Origin: Pedobacter sp. MC2016-14
GTDB lineage: Bacteria; Bacteroidota; Bacteroidia; Sphingobacteriales; Sphingobacteriaceae
Assembly (NCBI RefSeq): GCF_020991475.1
Contig: NZ_JAJMPA010000001.1
Span: 930,001 to 994,000 of the forward strand
Direction: 5' to 3'
Length of the DNA stretch: 64,000 nucleotides
Shown here: positions 33,724-43,490 of the stretch, piece by piece
How positions within the stretch are numbered: position 1 is the first letter of the stretch
Layout of the letters: each line of letters opens with the position of its first letter
Position numbers and translations under genes: made by a program
Notes under the pieces: model-generated
Databases searched by the model: none
Seen by the model: the letters and a program-made list of their open reading frames with translations, nothing else
Told to the model about the DNA's origin: nothing

Positions 33724-34539
33724 ATGAACAACTTTTACTTATCGGAAATAAATGTCTATCCTGTTAAATCTTTAGGAGGAATTAGTTTGCAGCAGGCAGA
33801 GGTGGCAGAAAAAGGCTTGAAGTATGACAGGCGCTGGATGTTGATTGATGAAACAGGCACTTTTGTTAGTCAGCGGAAACACCCGGAGCTGGCTTTGCTT
33901 GGGGTGACTATTGACAATGGCCGGCTTTCTATACATCATAAAAGTGATTTGGCAAACAGGGTTTCATTTGATCTGGAGACGCACAGAGGTGAAAGCATCG
34001 CCGTCAATATTTGGGATGATATATCTCAAGGATTAGAAGTAAGCAAAGAGGTTAGTGAGTGGTGTGCTGATTTTATGAAAACTAATGTTCGGTTGGTGCA
34101 AATGCCAGCACAGGAAAAACGCTTAGTAGATCCAAAATATGCCGCTAATCAGGAAATAGTTGGTTTTGCGGATGGGTTTCCATTCTTGTTGATTAGCCAG
34201 GCATCTCTTGATGGGCTGAATGGAAAATTAAGTCAGCCGGTGCCAATGGATCGTTTTCGCCCCAATTTCGTATTTACTGGCGGTGACGCGCATATAGAGG
34301 ATAGTTTTGATTCATTTTATCTTGGCGATGTATCATTTAAGGCAGTTAAACCCTGCGCAAGATGCGTATTGACTACTGTAGATCAACAAACAGGATTAAA
34401 AGGAGCAGAGCCGTTGAAAACGCTGGCAGGTTACCGAACCATCAATAAAAAGGTAATGTTTGGACAAAACCTGATCCATGAAGGTTCAGGTTTTGTGAAT
34501 GTTGGCGATGAGCTAAAAATGGTTAAACGGAAGAGCTGA
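33724..34539 (+). CDS. MOSC domain protein (N-terminal beta barrel + MOSC)
   Basis: 271 residues. N-terminal MOSC-N beta-barrel (about 1-120) with INVYPVKSLGGISLQQAEV and GLKYDRRWMLID, then the MOSC domain with RFRPNFVFTGGDAH and the Cys motif KPCARCVLTTVDQQTG (the reactive Cys lies here). MOSC proteins bind sulfur- or molybdenum-cofactor and act in N-hydroxylated compound reduction (YcbX/mARC type) or sulfur transfer. The precise substrate cannot be inferred. No MoCo biosynthesis genes are nearby. Confidence 0.88.
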   Translation: MNNFYLSEINVYPVKSLGGISLQQAEVAEKGLKYDRRWMLIDETGTFVSQRKHPELALLGVTIDNGRLSIHHKSDLANRVSFDLETHRGESIAVNIWDDISQGLEVSKEVSEWCADFMKTNVRLVQMPAQEKRLVDPKYAANQEIVGFADGFPFLLISQASLDGLNGKLSQPVPMDRFRPNFVFTGGDAHIEDSFDSFYLGDVSFKAVKPCARCVLTTVDQQTGLKGAEPLKTLAGYRTINKKVMFGQNLIHEGSGFVNVGDELKMVKRKS

Positions 34540-34546
34540 TTTCAAT

Positions 34547-35041
34547 TTAAAAGTTTTCGTCTGCGCTAGGGCCATAAGTTCCGGGAATAGGAATGTCTAA
34601 TAAACGCAGATATACACCCAATTGTGCCCTGTGGTGGATGGTTTGGCTTATGGCATGGCGTACCAGTTCTGCTTTGGTGATGTTCATGTACACCTGGGCA
34701 CCGTTTCTTAAAGTCCAGCCTGGTTGCAAGTCTTCCTCTTTGCCATTTTCGAGGAATGTTTTTGCCTGTGCAAAATTCTTCTCGAAGAATTCCATCAGCT
34801 CTTCATTACTTTTCCAAACAGGAGAAGTATAAGGGTTCGCTTCAAAATCCCATTCATTGGTGGTAAAGGCCATACTCATCCATCCTGGTAACTCAGCAAT
34901 ATGGCCAGCAAGTTGATGTATGGTCATGCTCTTTACATGAGGCTGCCAGTCGTATTTATCTGCAGGAATGCGGCTTAGCATTTTACGCGTTACCGTAGAT
35001 TCTTCTTCTAATTCGTTTAAAAATTCTTTTAAAGTTGACAT
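34547..35041 (-). CDS. DinB/YfiT-like metal-dependent protein
   Basis: 164 residues, four-helix DinB fold. Three histidines at family positions are seen: MTIHQLAGHIAEL and the C-terminal SQTIHHRAQLGVYLRLL, where the metal ligands lie, followed by the typical IPGTYGPS end. DinB-fold proteins often act as mycothiol/bacillithiol-dependent transferases or of unknown function. In Sphingobacteria many copies exist. The gene is read in the same direction as the WYL regulator upstream (68 bases apart), so it may be its target or operon partner. Confidence 0.85.
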   Translation of the reverse strand: MSTLKEFLNELEEESTVTRKMLSRIPADKYDWQPHVKSMTIHQLAGHIAELPGWMSMAFTTNEWDFEANPYTSPVWKSNEELMEFFEKNFAQAKTFLENGKEEDLQPGWTLRNGAQVYMNITKAELVRHAISQTIHHRAQLGVYLRLLDIPIPGTYGPSADENF

Positions 35042-35109
35042 ATCTTTTCTGTTTTTGATTTATAATTCAAAGAAACAGCAGGGTGGTGACAACCCTATGT
35101 CAGTAGCTT

Positions 35110-36063
35110 TTATTTATCTGCTATTTTTTTTGCAGTGGCACTGTTAATTTCTTTTACCCTGGTAAGCAGGCTTGCTGGTTTTATTACTGTAGCGTAATCT
35201 GCAAAGCTCATGTACCAGCGTGCAAAACCTTCCATGGACATGGTCAGGAACTGCATTTCAACACCTTGGGCGGTATGCTGTTCTTCTACAAAACCCTGAT
35301 AGTATTTCTGTTCGCCAAGATGTTGATTTGCTTTATGGTCAACTAAAATGGTAACCTCTTCCAGTTTCATTTCTTTATAAAGATCATCCAGGTAGTCTTT
35401 AAAAGCACAATGGACGTCTACATAGGTTTCATCTGTTAGGGAAAGTTCTGTAATTCTATCAAACCTAAAATCACGGCAGGCCTTGCGTTCCCGGCACCAG
35501 GCAATAAGGTGCCAGTAGCCCTGTAAGTAAAAAACACCAATAGGCTCTACTAATCTTTTGGTGTGTTCTTGCCTGTAATAGGCAAAATATTCAAGTTGTA
35601 TAACTGCTTTAACAGCAATTGCTTTTAAAATATTTTGAAGAGGGTTGTGCTGGGGATTAAGATCTGGCAAACGATTGCTCTTAAATACTTCTATTCTGTT
35701 GTCTATGTTTTCCAGGTAATCTTTTTCTGTGGTTTTAAGTACAGCCCTTACCTTATCCAGTGCAGTGTTATATAATGCGCCATTTGCAGCATCGGTAAGC
35801 CTGGTTACCAGCTTTTCTGCAGTAATAAACGCTACAGCCTCTTCCCGGGTAAACATTACCGGAGGCAACCTATAGCCTTCCACTAAAGAGTACCCAACGC
35901 CAGCCTCTCCTATGATAGGTATCCCTGCTTCTTCCAATGAACGGATATCGCGGTAAACGGTACGGAGGCTAATGTCAAAACGTTCGGCAATATCTTGTGC
36001 CCTCACTGTTTTTCTGGATTGAAGCTGAATAATGATGGCAGAAAGGCGGTCGATCCGGTTCAT
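35110..36063 (-). CDS. YafY-type WYL transcriptional regulator
   Basis: About 317 residues from the ATG at 36063; a TTG two codons upstream is possible. N-terminal HTH_11 winged helix (MNRIDRLSAIIIQLQ, DIAERFDISLRTVYRDIRSL, residues 1-60) with the GYSLVEGYRLPPVMF wing, then a WYL domain (about 135-200; IAWCRERKACRDFRFDRI) and a C-terminal WCX extension. WYL regulators sense nucleic acid or small ligands and repress or activate neighbours. It faces the DinB gene, likely controlling it and itself. Confidence 0.9.
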   Translation of the reverse strand: MNRIDRLSAIIIQLQSRKTVRAQDIAERFDISLRTVYRDIRSLEEAGIPIIGEAGVGYSLVEGYRLPPVMFTREEAVAFITAEKLVTRLTDAANGALYNTALDKVRAVLKTTEKDYLENIDNRIEVFKSNRLPDLNPQHNPLQNILKAIAVKAVIQLEYFAYYRQEHTKRLVEPIGVFYLQGYWHLIAWCRERKACRDFRFDRITELSLTDETYVDVHCAFKDYLDDLYKEMKLEEVTILVDHKANQHLGEQKYYQGFVEEQHTAQGVEMQFLTMSMEGFARWYMSFADYATVIKPASLLTRVKEINSATAKKIADK

Positions 36064-36311
36064 GTGCAAATTTATGTTTTTTTTGACGGCAGGGTCAGAC
36101 TATTTGCAAGGAGGTAACTACTTGAATAGTTGTTTTTTTATTTTGTAATCATCAAACTTAATTAATAGCTTTACTCCTGTAAATACTACCCTGGGATAAG
36201 GGTAATATATTTTTTAAATGAACGCTCTACTCTTCTCCACTGCTTCTATTTCGCTAAATCAGTTGCGCAGCGTATCCTTCATTTTACAAGCTTAACCAAA
36301 CAAACATAAAG

Positions 36312-36935
36312 ATGAATAACTTAACAAAACGACTGCTGATTGCGCTTTTCTTTGCTTTTTTTACCCTTTCAACTGCAAATATCTTTGCCCAAACAGATTA
36401 TGTGATTACCAACGATGGCACTAAAATTATGGGCGAGGTTAAAAACCATAGTGTAGATAAGGTTAAATTTAAAGCGGCGGGACAAGAGAAGAACAAAAAA
36501 TATAAACCTTCTGACATTAAAGAAACCTACAAGGCCGGTCATGGGATCTTTCGATCGCTACTAACTCCTAAGAGTAAGAAAAAGGTGTTTTTACAGGTGT
36601 TGGAAGACGGCAAAATCAAGTTATACGAATATTTTAAAACCAGTACGATTTATGGATCCTCTATGGGTACGCCAGGAGCTGGTTTTGGTGGCGTTGGTTA
36701 TGGCAGCACGTATAATATGAGTAATAAATCATGGTATGCGCAAAAAGATAATGGTGAATTAATTGATATAAAAACTACTGAGATCTGGGGCAGTAGAAAG
36801 GAGAGGAAAGCCAAATTCCTTAATCTGGTGCAAGATAATGCCCACGTTGCTGATCGGTATAAAGCGGAAGACAAGTTTAACTTTGACTTTGTTAGGTCTT
36901 TAATTGTAGAATACAACACTTCGGCATCCAAATAA
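36312..36935 (+). CDS. Secreted hypothetical protein
   Basis: 207 residues. Signal peptide about 1-27 (ending IFAQ). The mature part begins TDYVITNDGTKIMGEVK, a short beta motif repeated in Bacteroidota proteins of unknown function, followed by KYKPSDIKETYKAG, a Gly-rich stretch near residues 115-130 (GTPGAGFGGVGYGS) and a charged C-terminus. I do not recognise a named family. It lies 26 bases upstream of the DUF3857 gene in the same direction, so an operon with that gene is likely. Confidence 0.75.
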   Translation: MNNLTKRLLIALFFAFFTLSTANIFAQTDYVITNDGTKIMGEVKNHSVDKVKFKAAGQEKNKKYKPSDIKETYKAGHGIFRSLLTPKSKKKVFLQVLEDGKIKLYEYFKTSTIYGSSMGTPGAGFGGVGYGSTYNMSNKSWYAQKDNGELIDIKTTEIWGSRKERKAKFLNLVQDNAHVADRYKAEDKFNFDFVRSLIVEYNTSASK

Positions 36936-36961
36936 CGAAGCTCAAAATCAAACCAACAAAT

Positions 36962-38980
36962 ATGAAACATCTATTTTTACTCTCCGCGCTCTGGATTGCA
37001 CTCTCTGCATACGGCCAGGAAAAAGGGCTTGCCGAACGAACTTTTAAATTTGGAAAGGTTGAACGCTCTGAATTTGACACCAAGGTTTCCGGTCCGGATT
37101 CTGCTGCCAATGGGGTTAAGCTCTTCGACGTAGGTAAGGGCTGGTTTGAAGTTAGCCCCAAAACGGGAAACTTTGTATATGTTTTTGAAAGGCATATGCG
37201 TTATAAAGTATTGACCAAATCTGGTTACGACCTGGCCGATTTTGACGTGAACCTTTACCACAGCGGCAACGGGCCTGAAGAAGTTCTGGATTTTATGGAT
37301 GCGGCTACCTATAACTTAGAAAATGATAAAATTGTAGTCAGTAAACTGGCCAGGGATGCAAGGTTCTCTGAAAAGCATGATAAAAACTGGACGGTTAAAA
37401 AATTTACCTTGCCAAATGTTAAAGAAGGATCTATTGTAGAGTATAGGTATAAAATTAAATCTGACTACCTTTTTAATTTGCGCGACTGGTACTTTCAAGG
37501 ATCACTCCCCACGTTGTATTCTGAATTTGATGTGAGGATTCCTGAGTATTTTAAATACAAATTAGCTGGCAAGGGCTATATTCAACTCAATCCCTTAAAA
37601 CGAGAAAGCATCTCTGAGAGTTATTACATTCCTTCTACCAGCACTAGTAGCGCTGGAAACATAACGGCCAATGCGCTTGAAATGAAATGGAATGTGGCTA
37701 ATGTTCCTGCCATAAAGAATGAAAAATTCATTACCACTTTGGAAGATTATATTTCAAAAGTTGAATTCGAACTTACGGCAACTCATTATCCGGGAAGCAT
37801 ATATAAAGACCTGACTTCAAACTGGGAAAAAATTGTAGAGGATTTATTGGAAGATGAGAATTTTGGAAAGTTCATTACAAAAAACAGCTACAGTAAATCT
37901 ATCCTCCCTGCGATTTTAAAAGGGGAGAAGAACCCCGAGCTTCAAATGCAACTGATTTACGATTATGTTAAGAGGACGGTGAAATGGGATGATAAGTACC
38001 GTAGATATACCGGGGAAACCAGTATAAAAGCAGTCCTGGAAAAGAAATCTGGCAGTAGTGCCGATATTAATTTCTCATTGCTAAATCTTTTAACGACAGC
38101 AGGATTTAATGCGTCGCCGGTATTGGTGAGTACCCGTGAAAATGGTACCCACCCGGGATACCCCATGCTGAGTAAATTTAACAATGTTATTGTACAGGTT
38201 GAGATAGATAGCGTGGTTCATTTACTGGATGCAACGGATAAGTTTTTATGTAGTGATGTGATTGCTTATGAAAACCTTTGTCACCAGGGCTTTAAAATTG
38301 ACACGAAGGCGAAAAATGGGGCCTGGATTTCTTTAGAGCAGACTAAGCCGAGCAGGAACAACGCATTTTACAATTTGGTGTTAACGGAAGATAATAAGCT
38401 TACAGGCAATTTATACCTTTCTTACACCAATTACGCAGCAGTAAACCATAGAAACCGTTATGCTTCTGCAACGAACGAAGCGGAGTATTTAAAGAATTAT
38501 AAAAAGGACAAGCCGGGGCTGGAAATCAAGAATTATAAAATTGAAAACCTGGATAACCTGGGGGAGGCTTTAACAGAAACGATGGATGTAACCATTGAGG
38601 ATAATGTGGAAGAGGCAGGCAACCTGGTGATTTTAACACCACTATTGTATGAACGTACTACTGAAAACCCGTTTAAGATGGACGAACGCAACTTTCCTGT
38701 AGATTTTGCCTACCCATTGGAAGAAAATTTTAGGGTTAACATTGAGTTCCCTAAAAGCTATCAGCTGGACAAGCTGCCAAAAAACGGTAAAATTAAACTG
38801 CCAAATGATGAGGCTTCTTTTACGTTTCTATTTGCCACAGAGGAAAATAAGGTTAGCATCAGTAGTAAAATTAGTGTAGGGAAATCCGTATTTACCGCAG
38901 AAGAGTACCATTCTCTTAAAGAGCTGTTTAAAAACATTGTGGAAAAACAAGCACAACAGATTGTGTTTAAAAAAATATAA
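36962..38980 (+). CDS. DUF3857/transglutaminase-like protein, catalytic residues lost
   Basis: 672 residues with a signal peptide (about 1-19). N-terminal DUF3857 domain (about 50-250), central transglutaminase-like domain (about 300-430), and a C-terminal domain (DUF3858-like). Where catalytic family members have a Cys after a Gly (GxCxD...), this one reads KKSGSSADINFSLLNLLTTA, with Ser in place of Cys. The His position is occupied by Asn (KFNNVIVQVEID), although the Asp is kept (LLDATDKF). It is therefore probably a non-enzymatic paralogue, perhaps binding protein or glycan. It lies next to an active-looking paralogue. Confidence 0.85.
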   Translation: MKHLFLLSALWIALSAYGQEKGLAERTFKFGKVERSEFDTKVSGPDSAANGVKLFDVGKGWFEVSPKTGNFVYVFERHMRYKVLTKSGYDLADFDVNLYHSGNGPEEVLDFMDAATYNLENDKIVVSKLARDARFSEKHDKNWTVKKFTLPNVKEGSIVEYRYKIKSDYLFNLRDWYFQGSLPTLYSEFDVRIPEYFKYKLAGKGYIQLNPLKRESISESYYIPSTSTSSAGNITANALEMKWNVANVPAIKNEKFITTLEDYISKVEFELTATHYPGSIYKDLTSNWEKIVEDLLEDENFGKFITKNSYSKSILPAILKGEKNPELQMQLIYDYVKRTVKWDDKYRRYTGETSIKAVLEKKSGSSADINFSLLNLLTTAGFNASPVLVSTRENGTHPGYPMLSKFNNVIVQVEIDSVVHLLDATDKFLCSDVIAYENLCHQGFKIDTKAKNGAWISLEQTKPSRNNAFYNLVLTEDNKLTGNLYLSYTNYAAVNHRNRYASATNEAEYLKNYKKDKPGLEIKNYKIENLDNLGEALTETMDVTIEDNVEEAGNLVILTPLLYERTTENPFKMDERNFPVDFAYPLEENFRVNIEFPKSYQLDKLPKNGKIKLPNDEASFTFLFATEENKVSISSKISVGKSVFTAEEYHSLKELFKNIVEKQAQQIVFKKI

Positions 38981-38984
38981 GGCC

Positions 38985-40880
38985 TTGAAAAAAATAATTA
39001 CCACTGTATTGATGTTTAGCAGCATGCATGTTGCTGCGCAAAACCCTTATGATGTAGACAAAATTCCTGCAGAGTTGCTTACCAATGCTTCTGTGGTATT
39101 GAGATTGGAGCAACAGACTTTTGATGTCAGGAATGCCAGTCATGCAACTTATACCAATAAGGTGGTGTTGACCATCGTGAACAAAAATGGCGAAGACGAG
39201 TCTGCTATGAGGGAGTTTTACGATAAGTTCTCCAGTATTTCGAGCTTGAGGGCCAGTATGTACGATGCAAAAGGAAATAAAATCAAAGATTATAAACTGG
39301 CTGATTTTAAAGACCGGAGTGCCATTTCTGATGGAACGATTTATGATGATGGACGTTTAAAGGAGCTGGACTTTTTGAATGCAACCTATCCTTATACGAT
39401 TGAGTACAGTTACAATAAGGATTATTATGGGATCACCAGTTACCCTTCCTGGAGCCCTGTTGGATCTTTCAATTATGCGGTAGAGAAGTCTGAATATGTA
39501 TTTAAGATTCCGGAGGGAATGACTTTTAAATACATCAAGAGCCCGGGCCTGAAAACGGACTCTGTAAAAGTGAAAGGCAAAACGGAATACAAATGGAGTA
39601 CGGTAAATTTTAAACCGCTGGATTATGAGCCTTTAAGCGCAGGGATTAAAAATGTTAGTCCCTGGGTGATGCTGGCGCCAAATGATTTTGAATATGACAG
39701 TTCAGTCGGTAATTTGGAGAACTGGAAAAACGTTGGGGCCTGGATTTACAAATTAAATAGTGAGCCCCAGATTTTGCCTCCTGCGGTAAAAACAAGGGTT
39801 GCTGCATTGGTAAGTGATGCTAAAACACCAAAGGAGAAAATAAAACGCCTGTACAATTACCTGCAGGGGAATACCCGTTATGTGAGCGTGCAGCTTGGCG
39901 TGGGTGGATTTAAGCCCATTAATGCGGATAAAGTTGCGGCAGTAAATTACGGTGATTGTAAAGCCTTGTCTAACTACATGAAAGCTTTGTTAAATGAAGT
40001 TAATATTCCTTCTAACCTGGTGGTGATTGGTTATGATATGCCATCGATGAACCCGACGTTTGCGAGTTTAAACCAGGCCAACCACATGATTTTATGCGTG
40101 CCCTTACAAAAAGATACGGTTTGGCTGGAATGTACGAGTCAGCATGTTCCTGCAGGCCATTTAAATGGTGGCTGTTCTGATAAAAACGTATTGCTGGTGA
40201 CAGCGGATGGCGGCAAACTAGTGCGCACACCAATCTACCGGCCTGAAGATAATTTTCAAAAGCGGAAAACTACGGTTGCTTTTAATGATGAGGGAGTGGC
40301 GGACATCAATATGCTGACTTCTTATGGCGACGGGCAATATGATGATTGTTATTACATGCAGTTTCTGGAGCCATTTGAACAGCGGAAACGCGTTATTAAC
40401 GGATTAAATATCCCAAACCTGCAGTTGGGGACCTTAAAGTATGATCAGCCAGATAAATCGGTTGCGGTAATCAATGAAAGTATCAGTTTAAAATGTCCGA
40501 AACTGTTAACCAGTGGTGCGGATAAACTGTTTCTGACGCTAAACCTGACCAATAGAAAGGAAAGCGTGCCCGCAAAAGTAGAGGAAAGAAAAACTTTTTT
40601 TGGCGTTCCTTACGGTTATCGTGATGAGGATGAGATTGTTTACACTATTCCTAAAGGGTATAAGGTTGATTTTTTACCTAAAGAGGTGGTTATTGAATCT
40701 GAATTTGGGAAATATACGGCTAAGGCAGTGATGAAAGATAATACGGTGATTTATACACGTACCCAAACAATGCTGGGTAAAAAATATGCACCTGAAAAAT
40801 ACAATTCGCTGGTAGATTTTTACAAGAAAGTTTACCAGGCAGATAAGGTTAAGGGTGTGTTGGCAAAGGTAGAGCAGTAA
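38985..40880 (+). CDS. DUF3857/transglutaminase-like protein with intact Cys and His
   Basis: About 631 residues from a TTG start at 38985, which gives a clean signal peptide (basic LKK, hydrophobic core, HVAAQ cleavage). An upstream in-frame start would overlap the previous gene and lose the signal. DUF3857 domain, then a transglutaminase-like core with NYGDCKALSNYMKALL (Cys) and QANHMILCVPL (His), and WLECTSQ in the Asp position. It starts 5 bases after its paralogue's stop. Predicted periplasmic; the reaction is unknown (cysteine protease or peptidoglycan/protein cross-linking are possible). Confidence 0.85.
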   Translation: MKKIITTVLMFSSMHVAAQNPYDVDKIPAELLTNASVVLRLEQQTFDVRNASHATYTNKVVLTIVNKNGEDESAMREFYDKFSSISSLRASMYDAKGNKIKDYKLADFKDRSAISDGTIYDDGRLKELDFLNATYPYTIEYSYNKDYYGITSYPSWSPVGSFNYAVEKSEYVFKIPEGMTFKYIKSPGLKTDSVKVKGKTEYKWSTVNFKPLDYEPLSAGIKNVSPWVMLAPNDFEYDSSVGNLENWKNVGAWIYKLNSEPQILPPAVKTRVAALVSDAKTPKEKIKRLYNYLQGNTRYVSVQLGVGGFKPINADKVAAVNYGDCKALSNYMKALLNEVNIPSNLVVIGYDMPSMNPTFASLNQANHMILCVPLQKDTVWLECTSQHVPAGHLNGGCSDKNVLLVTADGGKLVRTPIYRPEDNFQKRKTTVAFNDEGVADINMLTSYGDGQYDDCYYMQFLEPFEQRKRVINGLNIPNLQLGTLKYDQPDKSVAVINESISLKCPKLLTSGADKLFLTLNLTNRKESVPAKVEERKTFFGVPYGYRDEDEIVYTIPKGYKVDFLPKEVVIESEFGKYTAKAVMKDNTVIYTRTQTMLGKKYAPEKYNSLVDFYKKVYQADKVKGVLAKVEQ

Positions 40881-40911
40881 GTTTCTAAAAAAATTACCTA
40901 TTTTGCACCAA

Positions 40912-42060
40912 ATGCAATTTAGAGAAATCATAGGTCAGGAAAGTATTAAGCAACGGCTGATACAAACAATAGCAGAGAACCGGGTGAGTCATGCCCAGTT
41001 GTTTCTTTCCTGTGATGGCAGTGGTGCTTTGCTGCTGGCCATCGCTTATGCTCAGTATATCAATTGCCTGGATAAATCTGCCTCAGACAGTTGCGGGGTC
41101 TGTTCGTCCTGTCGTAAATACGAGCGGTATATCCATCCTGATCTTCATTTTTCTTATCCTTTTTTCGCCTCTAAGGATGTAAAAATTGCGACTGATGTAC
41201 TGGATGAATGGCGTACGATGCTGCTTTCTGATCCGTATTTTGATTTGGATATATGGCGCTCAAGATTGAATGCTGAAAATAAACAAGCTAATATTAACAT
41301 TGCTGAATGTCATGATATCATCAAGAAGTTAAGTTATAAGGCCTTTGAAGCAGAAACAAAAGTGCTGATTATGTGGCTCCCTGAATTTTTGGATAAGGAA
41401 GGGAACGCGCTGCTGAAGATTATTGAAGAACCGCCTAAAAATACCCTCTTTATTTTAGTGGGTAACAACCAGGAACAGATTTTGTCAACGTTGTTATCGC
41501 GTACGCAAATTGTAAAAATACCAAAACTAGCGGACACCATTATTGAGCGCTATCTAATGGAACAGCATGGTTTGCCGGAAGAGGAGGCAACTACCTATAC
41601 TTTTTTGGCAGATGGAAATATGGTGGAAGCCAAACAATTGGTGGCGCATACGCAAAACGATCATGCCGAACGTTTTGCAGAATGGTTACGTATGGGCTAC
41701 GGCAACCGGGTGCCCGATTTGATCAGTTTTACAGAACAGGCTGCCAGTTGGGGCAGGGAAAATCAAAAGAACTTTTTGAAGTACGGCATTAGCTTTTTAA
41801 GGGAATGTAGCTTGTTGTTGAGTGGCGCGGATGAACTGGTGAAACTACCGGAGCGCACGCTGGACACGGCAAAAAAACTAAGTACACACGTGCTGAATTT
41901 GAATATGGCTGCCGCACTAATTGAGGAGCTGGAAAAAGCACATTACCACATTGAACGGAATGCTAATCCGAAAATCTTATTTTTAGATGTATCTTTACAA
42001 CTGGTAAAAACAATTAAGTTTAAATCGCTCCCCAAGGGGACTCAATATATATACAATTAG
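40912..42060 (+). CDS. holB: DNA polymerase III subunit delta-prime
   Basis: About 382 residues from the ATG at 40912. N-terminal MQFREIIGQESIKQRLIQTI and SHAQLFLSCDGSGALLLAIAYAQYI form the AAA+ clamp-loader beginning. The Zn-binding Cys cluster CGVCSSCRKYERYIHPDLHF, then VLIMWLPEFLDKEGNALLKI and IEEPPKNTLFILV are the delta-prime hallmarks. HolB is the non-catalytic clamp-loader subunit that, with delta and DnaX, opens the beta clamp. It adjoins the PSP1-domain gene (2 bases between), a pairing also known from other bacteria (holB-yaaT). Confidence 0.92.
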   Translation: MQFREIIGQESIKQRLIQTIAENRVSHAQLFLSCDGSGALLLAIAYAQYINCLDKSASDSCGVCSSCRKYERYIHPDLHFSYPFFASKDVKIATDVLDEWRTMLLSDPYFDLDIWRSRLNAENKQANINIAECHDIIKKLSYKAFEAETKVLIMWLPEFLDKEGNALLKIIEEPPKNTLFILVGNNQEQILSTLLSRTQIVKIPKLADTIIERYLMEQHGLPEEEATTYTFLADGNMVEAKQLVAHTQNDHAERFAEWLRMGYGNRVPDLISFTEQAASWGRENQKNFLKYGISFLRECSLLLSGADELVKLPERTLDTAKKLSTHVLNLNMAAALIEELEKAHYHIERNANPKILFLDVSLQLVKTIKFKSLPKGTQYIYN

Positions 42061-42062
42061 TT

Positions 42063-43490
42063 ATGGGATGTGGAAGTTGTTCTACAGGTGGCGGTTGCGC
42101 CCCCTCAGGCTGCAAAAGTAATGGCTCATGCCTTACCGGCGGATGCGGAAAAATGGAAGTTCAGGACTGGCTGTCTAATTTAGACATGCCATCAAATTAT
42201 AAGCCTTTTCAGGTTATTGAAGTAAAGTTTAAAGGAGCAAGGAAAGAGTTTTTCCTGAATAACGATAACATTTATTTAGAAATTGGAGAGCTGGTTGCGG
42301 TAGAAGGACCTACTGGTGGCTACGATATCGGCCATGTTTCCTTAACAGGAGAATTGGTGCGGATCCAAATGAAAAGGCGTAAAACACCACTGGACCAGGT
42401 AACCAGAAAGATATACAGAAAGGCTACTGAACAGGATGTTGACAAGTGGAAAATTGCCAAGGATTTGGAGTGGGAAACCATGCACAAAGCCAGGACACTG
42501 GCACTGGAACTGCGCTTATCTATGAAGATTAGTGATGTGGATTACCAGGGCGACAAAACCAAGGCTACCTTTTTCTATACGGCTGAAGGTCGTGTAGATT
42601 TTAGGGAACTGATCAAAAAAATGGCCGAAACCTTCCGGATCAGGATTGAAATGCGCCAGATTGGGATGCGCCAGGAGGCCGGAAGGCTTGGTGGAATTGG
42701 TTCTTGTGGCAGGGAGTTGTGTTGTTCTACCTGGCTCACCAACTTTAAAACGGTTTCTACGGCTGCCGCAAGGTATCAGAATTTGTCTTTAAATACACTT
42801 AAGCTGGCCGGACAATGTGGTAAGCTGAAATGCTGTTTAAATTATGAATTGGATACTTATCTTGATGCGTTAAAGGATATTCCGGACCGCATTGAAAGCT
42901 TGCAAACTGAAATTGGCGTGGCCCGTCATCAGAAAACGGACATTTTTAAGAAGCTGATGTGGTTTGCTTATCCGAATACGGAAGACTGGATTCCTTTGAA
43001 GGTGGATAGGGTTAAAGAAATCATGGCTATGAATAAAAAGGGCATGAAACCGGTAAGTCTTAAAGATGATGCTGTTGAGCTGAAAACTGCAGCAGCGGTA
43101 GAGAAAACCCCGGACTACGAAAACGTGGTTGGTCAGGATAGTCTGACCCGTATGGACGATAAAAACAGGAGCAGATCGGGCCGTAATCACAACAATAAAG
43201 GCGGTGCTAACCGTAATGGAAAACCAGGCCAGCCTCAAGGTAAACCTGCGCAACAGCATAAACCGGCACAGCAAAGTAAGCCTGCGCCGCAATTGAAGGC
43301 ACCACAACAGGTAAAACCTGTGCAGCAGGGCCCTAAGCAGCAATCTGCACCAGTAGCTAAAGTTCAGGTTGAGGGGGGAAATACCGGAGAAGCCAATGGT
43401 TCAACTCAGCCTACAGGAAATAGAAATAACAGGAACAGGAATAACCGGAGGCGTAATAAGCCCGCATCGGATAAGCCGAAGAATGAATAG
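42063..43490 (+). CDS. PSP1 (RicT/YaaT-like) domain protein with Cys-rich N-terminus
   Basis: 475 residues. The first 30 residues are Cys/Gly-rich (MGCGSCSTGGGCAPSGCKSN, then more Cys), suggesting metal or Fe-S binding. The PSP1 C-terminal homology domain follows at about 50-290: VAVEGPTGGYDIGHVSLTGE, MRQIGMRQEAGRLGGIGSCG and GRELCCSTWL, then LAGQCGKLKCCLNYELD. This is the YaaT/RicT family, a [4Fe-4S]-linked factor in mRNA processing in Bacillus. The C-terminal 120 residues are low-complexity (PAQQ, KPAQQ, QGK repeats). Its stop overlaps gldH. Confidence 0.85.
   Translation: MGCGSCSTGGGCAPSGCKSNGSCLTGGCGKMEVQDWLSNLDMPSNYKPFQVIEVKFKGARKEFFLNNDNIYLEIGELVAVEGPTGGYDIGHVSLTGELVRIQMKRRKTPLDQVTRKIYRKATEQDVDKWKIAKDLEWETMHKARTLALELRLSMKISDVDYQGDKTKATFFYTAEGRVDFRELIKKMAETFRIRIEMRQIGMRQEAGRLGGIGSCGRELCCSTWLTNFKTVSTAAARYQNLSLNTLKLAGQCGKLKCCLNYELDTYLDALKDIPDRIESLQTEIGVARHQKTDIFKKLMWFAYPNTEDWIPLKVDRVKEIMAMNKKGMKPVSLKDDAVELKTAAAVEKTPDYENVVGQDSLTRMDDKNRSRSGRNHNNKGGANRNGKPGQPQGKPAQQHKPAQQSKPAPQLKAPQQVKPVQQGPKQQSAPVAKVQVEGGNTGEANGSTQPTGNRNNRNRNNRRRNKPASDKPKNE

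Noticed and set aside
43369..43482. Upstream extension of gldH
   Set aside because: It only reads the PSP1 gene in another frame and would place the lipoprotein signal internally.
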